Source: Oxalobacteraceae bacterium (GTDB lineage: Bacteria > Pseudomonadota > Gammaproteobacteria > Burkholderiales > Burkholderiaceae_D). From it: a stretch of 64,000 bases of DNA. The translations under genes and the position numbers were made by a program. Below are positions 59,047 through 64,000 of this stretch, in pieces; within the stretch, counting starts at the first letter, position 1; every line of letters begins with the position of its first letter. The notes beneath the pieces are model-generated. The model saw nothing but the letters and a program-made list of their open reading frames with translations. It was not told where the DNA came from and did not search any database. Where the stretch lies: positions 1,445 through 65,444 of the forward strand of contig JAJTGE010000001.1 of NCBI GenBank assembly GCA_021298555.1, in the 5' to 3' direction.

Positions 59047-60153
59047 TTTTCTGATGATTGCTTTGCCGTTGTCCACACTGACTACCTCGACCAGCGCCAA
59101 GTGTTGGGCACTATCGGGTTCCAAAATTCTAGCAGGCAAAAATTCACGATTCATTAGCAACAGCTGATCGCCAATTGCCAAGCCTGCCGTGAGTCCGCCA
59201 TTGATGACCCAGCCATTAACAGCACTCTCGGGCATCACATTAAATTGCTGCGGGCGACATCCAAAATCAGTATCCATTTTGTCTTGCCAACGATCGAGTA
59301 CACGATCGAGTTCAGACAATAAACCAGGCGGTAATGGCTGACTGGTGGTGCTAATTTCAGTCGCAGGGAAAAACAAAGGTACTGCTTCTTGCCAGACTAG
59401 TCGTTTGCTATTGCGCTCAACAACCGACAAGCGCATGACAAAAGGCACGGGCGCACGGCGTGGAGCATCATCATTGAAAAAATCTTTGGCAGCACCAATT
59501 ACTTTTTGAAATACGGGCTTAGTGTCAGCGGGACGAACGGGCTCGATACCCAGTGCGCCAGCGGGCAACAGTTCCAGTTGCATATGGTACGGAGAAATAT
59601 CCGCTGTCGCTCCGCTTAACGCGCGATCGTAGGCGTTGGCTGGAACCAGGGTTGTCGGCGCAAGCGACCATTTACGGCCCGCCGTTGCACGGGCGAACAG
59701 CTTGGACTTGGCCTGACCAAGCAATGTTTTCCAGGCATATTGATCCGCTCCACTGGTAGCGATCCGCAGTGAGGCATCAAACGTAGCCTCACGACGGTAA
59801 CGCTGTAAATTTGCGCGGCAGATTTCTTCACTAGGCATCACACCCCTGCCCTCGGCAATGATGGCTGCCGATGGACCGTCTTCGCCCTGAAGATAATTCA
59901 GCACGCGTACGCCACGTACTTTCATGTCCGAACTCATACGTGTATTTTCATGCAGCTTGCCGTTGTTATCTACCCAAGCGGCGGTTTGTACTCGCGTCTG
60001 GCCATCCATGGAAGCCTTAACGAGTGCATTTTGCAAAGCTTCCAGGCGCCTGCGCGGGTCGGTAGGCAATGGTGCGTCGCCTGCGTAGGCGGACACCATT
60101 GCACCGGCCAACGGCAAGGCCAGGAGCAAGGGAAGGAAGCGGGAAGCACGCAT
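58162..60153 (-). CDS. flgT: FlgT (H-ring protein) fused in frame to a secreted LysM-like protein
   Basis: The track ORF begins with TTG at 60162; I use the ATG at 60153 (MRASRFLPLLLALPLAGAMV, a signal peptide). Residues about 1-369 fit FlgT of the Vibrio/Shewanella-type H-ring in length and order of parts: EALQNALVKASMDGQTRVQT early, FVMRLSVVERNSKRLVWQEA mid, and a C-terminal beta domain LTAGLAIGDQLLLMNREFLP. The frame then runs on through MNKLRINALLACLLLAMGGS VLAND, a second complete signal peptide, into a 294-residue protein. Removing one A from the AAAAA run at the junction would end FlgT at TGA overlapping the next ATG. The H-ring surrounds the L/P rings. Confidence 0.78.
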   Translation of the reverse strand: MRASRFLPLLLALPLAGAMVSAYAGDAPLPTDPRRRLEALQNALVKASMDGQTRVQTAAWVDNNGKLHENTRMSSDMKVRGVRVLNYLQGEDGPSAAIIAEGRGVMPSEEICRANLQRYRREATFDASLRIATSGADQYAWKTLLGQAKSKLFARATAGRKWSLAPTTLVPANAYDRALSGATADISPYHMQLELLPAGALGIEPVRPADTKPVFQKVIGAAKDFFNDDAPRRAPVPFVMRLSVVERNSKRLVWQEAVPLFFPATEISTTSQPLPPGLLSELDRVLDRWQDKMDTDFGCRPQQFNVMPESAVNGWVINGGLTAGLAIGDQLLLMNREFLPARILEPDSAQHLALVEVVSVDNGKAIIRKMNKLRINALLACLLLAMGGSVLANDPPKEAPKDAKKDEDKPAEPDLPSKPYPKNAVPKAFLPKSDEKKEAAAKPDAVQEKPAEKRADKPADKSDEKHAADKHDGTHDAAPVMVAPKRRKMARASTAPAMSQATNPVIQQVAGESVKSGSSDRDAYVAQGNDTLDKVITKTFPKTPFSMEIMREAFVRANPQLRPPIKNVKLRAGQVLQLPDVNIMRMVVMGENTGATMAVSGDVSYEKKQNLFIPAATAPVAVAPTASISKQPIAIPPLPVNVASSGPRQEVSAEEKSKWVRYP

Positions 60154-60182
60154 AATAATCAACGTAGTAGTTTCAGGACAGA

Positions 60183-60770
60183 TCAGCGATTGCGTGAAGC
60201 AAGCTGATTCAGATACAGAACGCGCAGATCATTGACCACTCGACCATCCAATGACATGGTGGTCTCGTAAGTATCGTCACCAATCGGTGTGATCGACTCG
60301 AGCACTGCGCCATAAATGACACCTTGTACGCGGGTACGGAAGGTATCACTCGTGACCATCATCTCAGCCACAGTGGTCGTTGCATCAAGCTGCTGACCAT
60401 AAACCTGTTCAGTTAGCGCACGGTAGGCGTCGAGCTTGGAAGCACGAATAGCCATCAAACGCTGCTGTGACGAATTTTTGTGGTTCTGCGTGCTAATTAC
60501 TGCGTAGCCGGTAGCGCGGATAGTCTGCTGACGTTCCATCATCGGCGTAATCATGCTTACAGGCTCAGCCGAAGACTTGGATTCCAACTTCGACTCGGAC
60601 CGCGCAGCCTCAACTGCAGGCGCCCTCGGTTCCGCTGGCTTCACCGATTCAACCGGCTTGGCATCTGCTTTAGCGGAAGCATTATCAGCAACCGCCATCG
60701 AAGGAAACGTCTGGAAAGCTGAAATCAGCGCAGCCAACGTAACCATTTTGCATTTGGACATCTTGTTCAT
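60183..60770 (-). CDS. flgP: FlgP-family outer-ring protein, apparently not a lipoprotein
   Basis: This 195-residue protein has a GGGGTG ribosome site. The C-terminal half has the FlgP/LPP20 pattern: TIRATGYAVISTQNHKNSSQ QRLMAIRASKLDAYRALTEQ VYG, then EMMVTSDTFRTRVQGVIYGA. In Vibrio, FlgP is an outer-membrane lipoprotein needed for the ring around the L-ring. Here the signal peptide ends SMAVA-DN and has no lipobox cysteine, so the protein should be soluble in the periplasm. An Ala/Lys/Glu/Pro-rich stretch of about 40 residues follows. It is first in the flgP-flgT unit behind a sigma-28 promoter; flgO is not present. Confidence 0.85.
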   Translation of the reverse strand: MNKMSKCKMVTLAALISAFQTFPSMAVADNASAKADAKPVESVKPAEPRAPAVEAARSESKLESKSSAEPVSMITPMMERQQTIRATGYAVISTQNHKNSSQQRLMAIRASKLDAYRALTEQVYGQQLDATTTVAEMMVTSDTFRTRVQGVIYGAVLESITPIGDDTYETTMSLDGRVVNDLRVLYLNQLASRNR

Positions 60771-60933
60771 GATTCACCCCTTTTTGTCGTCATCGCATTC
60801 GTCCCACCCGGAACACTTCTTGCGGTAAACCCAGTTACTTCTCTAAAACCCATCACTACAAGTAGATCGGACTATCGAGACCACTCTTTACCTAAGTATT
60901 TTCGGTGAGCAAAAATTCCTTTACTCCCACGCT

Positions 60934-60960
60934 TAATCGGCAGGTATTTCAGGTTCTTTA
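60934..60960 (-). promoter_or_regulatory. Sigma-28 promoter of the flgP-flgT unit
   Basis: Minus strand TAAA, 15 bases, GCCGATTA; this is the closest match to TAAA-N15-GCCGATAA in the window. The leader to flgP would be about 155 bases. Confidence 0.82.
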
Positions 60961-61067
60961 ACGAAATGCCCGCGGTAAAGACTGATGCGCCCTACAAAAA
61001 ATAATTAAATGACATCTTTTTCATGCTCCTGCCCATAAAAACCTGCCGGGAAGTGGCAGAAAATCGG

Positions 61068-61083
61068 TGGCACATCAATTGCT
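61068..61083 (+). promoter_or_regulatory. Sigma-54 promoter of flhA
   Basis: TGGCACATCAATTGCT is an exact consensus match, 84 bases upstream of flhA. Confidence 0.88.
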
Positions 61084-61167
61084 TAGTAGTACTACGAGTA
61101 AATCTACATTTAAAGAACAGTAATCTTAACTAATTGATTTTTAAAGAATATTAAATAAAGCATCGTC

Positions 61168-63270
61168 ATGAGCAGCCTTTCCATGTCAACAATCCGACAG
61201 CGTCTGTCAGCCTTCGATATCTCGGGGCTAGGCATTCCATTTTTGGTATTGATGATCATGGCCATGCTGGTGGTGCCTTTACCTGCGGTGCTGCTGGATA
61301 TTTTGTTCACTTTTAATATTCTCGTCAGCGTGGTGGTAATCATGATTGCCATCGGTACAAAAAAACCGCTGGATTTTTCATCGTTCCCTTCTGTTCTTCT
61401 TTTTGCAACTATGTTGCGGCTGGCCTTAAACGTGGCCTCCACCCGGGTCATTCTGGTGAACGGACACGAAGGTGAACATGCCGCAGGAGCCGTGGTTGCA
61501 GCCTTCGGACAATTTGTTATTGCCGGCAACTATGTTGTCGGCTTTATTATTTTCGTAATCCTGATGATCATTAACTTCGTGGTCGTGACCAAAGGCGCAG
61601 GCCGGGTCTCTGAAGTGAATGCGCGTTTCACACTGGATGCGATGCCGGGTAAACAGATGGCCATTGATGCCGATCTGAACGCCGGCTCGATCACACAAGA
61701 ACAAGCCAAAAAACGGCGCGATGAGATTTCGCAAGAAGCCGATTTCTTTGGCTCCATGGACGGTGCCTCTAAATTCGTATCCGGCGATGCCTTAGCCGGC
61801 CTGTTAGTTCTATTAATTAACGTTATCGGTGGTTTAGCGATAGGCGTGGGCCAGCATGACTTGTCGTTTAGCGAAGCCGGCAAGCTCTACATACTATTAA
61901 CTATCGGTGATGGTCTGGTCGCTCAGATTCCATCGCTGTTCCTGTCGTTAGCCACTGCCATCATCGTCACCCGCGTCACCACCGCGGAGACAATGACCGA
62001 GCAGGCCATGACTCAACTGGCCAACCCCACCGCCCTCTTCATTGGCGCAGCCATCATGACCGTGCTCGGCTTGGTGCCGGGCATGCCGCATTTAGTTTTT
62101 CTAACACTGGCTCTTGCCACTGCTGGTCTGGGTTTCATGCTGCTGAATCAGGAAGATGTGCTCACCCGGGAAGCCGATCAACAAGCCGCTGATGATGAGA
62201 AAGCCGAGGCTCCTAAAGAGCTCGATTGGGATGATGTCGATCAGGTCGATTTAATCGGTCTGGAAATTGGCTATGGACTAATACCGCTGGTCAATCCTGA
62301 AACGGGTGGGCAGTTAATGCCTCGCGTAAAAGGTGTGCGCAAAAAACTATCGGCTGAACTGGGCTTTTTGGTTCAACCCGTGCGCATACGCGATGCGCTA
62401 AATCTCGATCCCGATGTTTATCACATCGTATTAAACGGTGTGGTTCGTGGTCGTGGTGAAATCAAGAGTGGTCGCGAACTGGCTATCAATCCAGGCAAAG
62501 TCTACGGCGAACTGGAAGGCATCGCGACCAAAGAACCCGCCTTTGGTCTGGAAGCGGTGTGGATAGATCCCGCTCAACGCGACTATGCACGCACGCTGGG
62601 CTATACGGTGGTTGATCCGGCCACGGCAATTGCTACCCACTTAAATAAAGTATTACGCGACAGCGCTTCCGAACTGCTCTCGCATGACGAAACCCAGCAA
62701 TTACTCGATAAGTTAGCAGCCAAGTCGCCCAAGCTAGTGGAAGACCTGGTGCCGGGCAAAATGGCCCTGGGCATCATCACACGCACTTTGCAAAACCTGC
62801 TGGCCGAAGGCGTGACGATACGTGACATGCGCACCATCGTTGAAACCTTGTCCGATGTATCGGCCAAAACGCAAGACCCCGAACAACTGACTGCCTATGT
62901 CCGTCCCAAACTGGGCCGCATGATAGTGCAAGAGCTGGTTGAAATGAAAGACAACCTGCCCGTTATGACACTGGCGCCCGATCTGGAACAACTGCTCCAT
63001 AACGTATTGACCAATGGCGCACCAGGACAATCGGTCGTGATTGAACCTGGATTAGCTGAAAGTTTGTTTGCAGCACTGCGCGAAGCTGGACGCGTCGTTG
63101 AAGACGACGGTAATCCCGCAGTACTGGTTGTAGCACCTTCGATTCGCCCCTGGCTGTCAAAGATGGTTCGCCACCGCATCCCCGAGATGACGGTGCTCTC
63201 CTACACAGAAATACCTGACGACCAGGCAGTAAAAGTTATTTACACGGTTGAAGCACAGACCAAGTCCTGA
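61168..63270 (+). CDS. flhA: Flagellar export gate protein FlhA
   Basis: This 700-residue inner-membrane export-gate subunit begins its membrane part with LGIPFLVLMIMAMLVVPLPA. The FHIPEP-type cytoplasmic loop is recognisable in RVSEVNARFTLDAMPGKQMA IDADLNAGSITQEQAKKRR, the family signature. The C-terminal cytosolic nonamer domain follows from about residue 350 (DQVDLIGLEIGYGLIPLVNP, PVRIRDALNLDPDVYHIVLN). It docks FliI/FliJ and the chaperones FlgN and FliS. It is followed 26 bases later by flhF. Confidence 0.96.
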   Translation: MSSLSMSTIRQRLSAFDISGLGIPFLVLMIMAMLVVPLPAVLLDILFTFNILVSVVVIMIAIGTKKPLDFSSFPSVLLFATMLRLALNVASTRVILVNGHEGEHAAGAVVAAFGQFVIAGNYVVGFIIFVILMIINFVVVTKGAGRVSEVNARFTLDAMPGKQMAIDADLNAGSITQEQAKKRRDEISQEADFFGSMDGASKFVSGDALAGLLVLLINVIGGLAIGVGQHDLSFSEAGKLYILLTIGDGLVAQIPSLFLSLATAIIVTRVTTAETMTEQAMTQLANPTALFIGAAIMTVLGLVPGMPHLVFLTLALATAGLGFMLLNQEDVLTREADQQAADDEKAEAPKELDWDDVDQVDLIGLEIGYGLIPLVNPETGGQLMPRVKGVRKKLSAELGFLVQPVRIRDALNLDPDVYHIVLNGVVRGRGEIKSGRELAINPGKVYGELEGIATKEPAFGLEAVWIDPAQRDYARTLGYTVVDPATAIATHLNKVLRDSASELLSHDETQQLLDKLAAKSPKLVEDLVPGKMALGIITRTLQNLLAEGVTIRDMRTIVETLSDVSAKTQDPEQLTAYVRPKLGRMIVQELVEMKDNLPVMTLAPDLEQLLHNVLTNGAPGQSVVIEPGLAESLFAALREAGRVVEDDGNPAVLVVAPSIRPWLSKMVRHRIPEMTVLSYTEIPDDQAVKVIYTVEAQTKS

Positions 63271-63296
63271 CCAGACGAGCCGTAACAGGAAAAAAA

Positions 63297-64000
63297 ATGG
63301 AACTTAAACGCATCCTCGCAAAAGATATCCGACGGGCCACCGAAAAGGCGGTTGCGCTGTATGGTCAGGACGTGCTCTTCGTGTCGAATTCACGCGCCAA
63401 CGGAATGATAGAAGTCATCGTCGCCGTAGACGTTAATGCCGAGCCTTGGGTGGAAGCTCCATCACGTGGCGATGGCGAACGCTTTGGTGACATGCTGCAG
63501 CAATCATTTAAAGCGCTGGAAAAAGGTGCGACCGCTTCTGCTGCTGATGAGCGATCGATAGCGCAACTAACTGATTCAGATTACAACGCCAAACAATCAG
63601 TTCAGGCTAATCGCCGTGAAGAAAACGAAAATGATTCTTCAAGCGCATCACAGAATCGCGAATACATACGCGGGCGTGAAATAGTCGACATGGTTCGCGA
63701 TGAATTATCAGCTATCCGTAAAGAATTCAAACTGGCTCAACGCGTGGCAACCTGGCAATCGGAAAGTTCAGCCAATGCGGCCGTCAGACCTCTGATTGGT
63801 GCGTTAGCCGAAGCCAGTATTCCGGTTTCATTGCGTACTTTGCTAGTCGACCATATCAACACCATGACCGATTTGGATGAAGCCAAGGAAGCGCTGCGAT
63901 TGCATCTGACTAAAAGCGTCGGCGAGCACTGGGCAAAACTGCCTCAAAGCGGCGTGCATGCAATCGCCGGCCCGGCGGGCGCAGGTAAGACATTAATGGT
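63297..64000 (+). CDS. flhF: Flagellar biosynthesis GTPase FlhF (3' end beyond window)
   Basis: This gene is absent from the ORF track because it runs off the window. The ATG at 63297 follows AGGA, and the frame stays open for 234 codons. The start MELKRILAKDIRRATEKAVA LYGQDVLFVSN is the conserved FlhF N-terminus. A variable charged linker and a helical N-domain (AAVRPLIGALAEASIPVSLR) follow, then the first GTPase motif GPAGAGKT at the very edge. FlhF is an SRP-type GTPase that fixes polar flagellar position and number, so it supports a polar flagellum. Confidence 0.93.
   Translation, partial: MELKRILAKDIRRATEKAVALYGQDVLFVSNSRANGMIEVIVAVDVNAEPWVEAPSRGDGERFGDMLQQSFKALEKGATASAADERSIAQLTDSDYNAKQSVQANRREENENDSSSASQNREYIRGREIVDMVRDELSAIRKEFKLAQRVATWQSESSANAAVRPLIGALAEASIPVSLRTLLVDHINTMTDLDEAKEALRLHLTKSVGEHWAKLPQSGVHAIAGPAGAGKTLM

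Larger units (their letters stand above)
60771..61167. other. Divergent control region between flgP and flhA
   Basis: These 397 bases, with no gene, carry the flgP sigma-28 promoter and the flhA sigma-54 promoter. A GTAGTACTAC palindrome (61086-61095) lies just downstream of the sigma-54 element, near the expected transcription start. None of the seven enhancer palindromes occurs here. Confidence 0.7.

Noticed and set aside
61018-61060. CTGCC / GGCAG inverted pair upstream of flhA as a possible eighth enhancer site
   Set aside because: The half-sites are in the opposite order (CTGCC first) with different spacing from GGCAR-N4-YTGCC, so it does not fit the family.
1-64000. tRNA/rRNA genes, CRISPR arrays, insertion sequences, prophage genes or attachment sites
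   Set aside because: None was recognised on reading both strands. The only sizeable repeats are coding repeats in fliF, fliD, flgK, flgA and the flagellins.

Overview
The window is dominated by a polar-type flagellar gene cluster (about 18.5-64 kb). An ion-homeostasis block (0.8-7.3 kb) and a CoA/aryl-pyruvate catabolic block (7.4-18.4 kb) precede it. The gene set points to a Gram-negative, flagellated proteobacterium: P-ring and L-ring genes, sigma-54 and sigma-28 promoters, FlhF directly after FlhA, and FlgP/FlgT outer rings. I cannot decide between Gamma- and Betaproteobacteria from sequence alone. No tRNA, rRNA, CRISPR array, insertion sequence or phage gene was seen.

Layout. 1-0.75 kb: 3' part of a pyridine-nucleotide disulfide oxidoreductase. 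0.76-7.3 kb: NhaP-type and NhaD-type Na+/H+ antiporters, two divergent voltage-sensor channel genes with odd architectures, and a TerC-family membrane protein. 7.4-10.2 kb: methyltransferase, MHS-type MFS transporter, NnrU-like protein. 10.2-18.4 kb: hotdog thioesterase, two-subunit indolepyruvate:ferredoxin oxidoreductase, 2-keto-4-pentenoate hydratase-like protein, two crotonases and a CaiB-type CoA transferase. 18.5-27.2 kb (minus strand): an operon of a sigma-54 activator, fliE, fliF, a small fliF-tail paralogue, fliG, fliH, fliI and fliJ. 27.3-28.5 kb: three small overlapping genes. 28.6-39.2 kb: a giant flagellin, a helical-repeat gene, fliD, flaG and a second large flagellin. 39.5-53.3 kb (minus): flgBCDEFGHIJKL. 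53.6-58.1 kb: a LysM/lytic-transglycosylase-like gene, flgA, flgM, flgN, an FhlB-like gene and a FliK-like gene. 58.1-60.8 kb: flgP and flgT, the latter fused in frame to a secreted LysM-like protein. 61.2-64 kb: flhA and the start of flhF.

Regulation can be read directly. Well-formed sigma-54 promoters (TGGCAC-N5-TTGCW) precede the activator/fli operon, the giant flagellin, the helical-repeat gene, fliD, flgB, the LysM gene, flgA and flhA. Sigma-28 promoters (TAAA-N15-GCCGATAA type) precede fliD, flaG, the second flagellin, flgM and flgP. A palindrome, GGCAR-N4-YTGCC, occurs seven times, only in the intergenic regions upstream of sigma-54 promoters, and is probably the activator's enhancer site.

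The most striking theme is enlargement of the extracellular flagellum. Flagellins are 1328 and 710 aa, hook FlgE 1084 aa, FlgK 1306 aa and cap FliD 801 aa. FlgA carries three SAF-like repeats, and FliH and FliF carry long insertions. The standalone FliF-tail paralogue between fliF and fliG, the VSD-VSD-pore channel and the enhancer family are the best candidates for undescribed biology.
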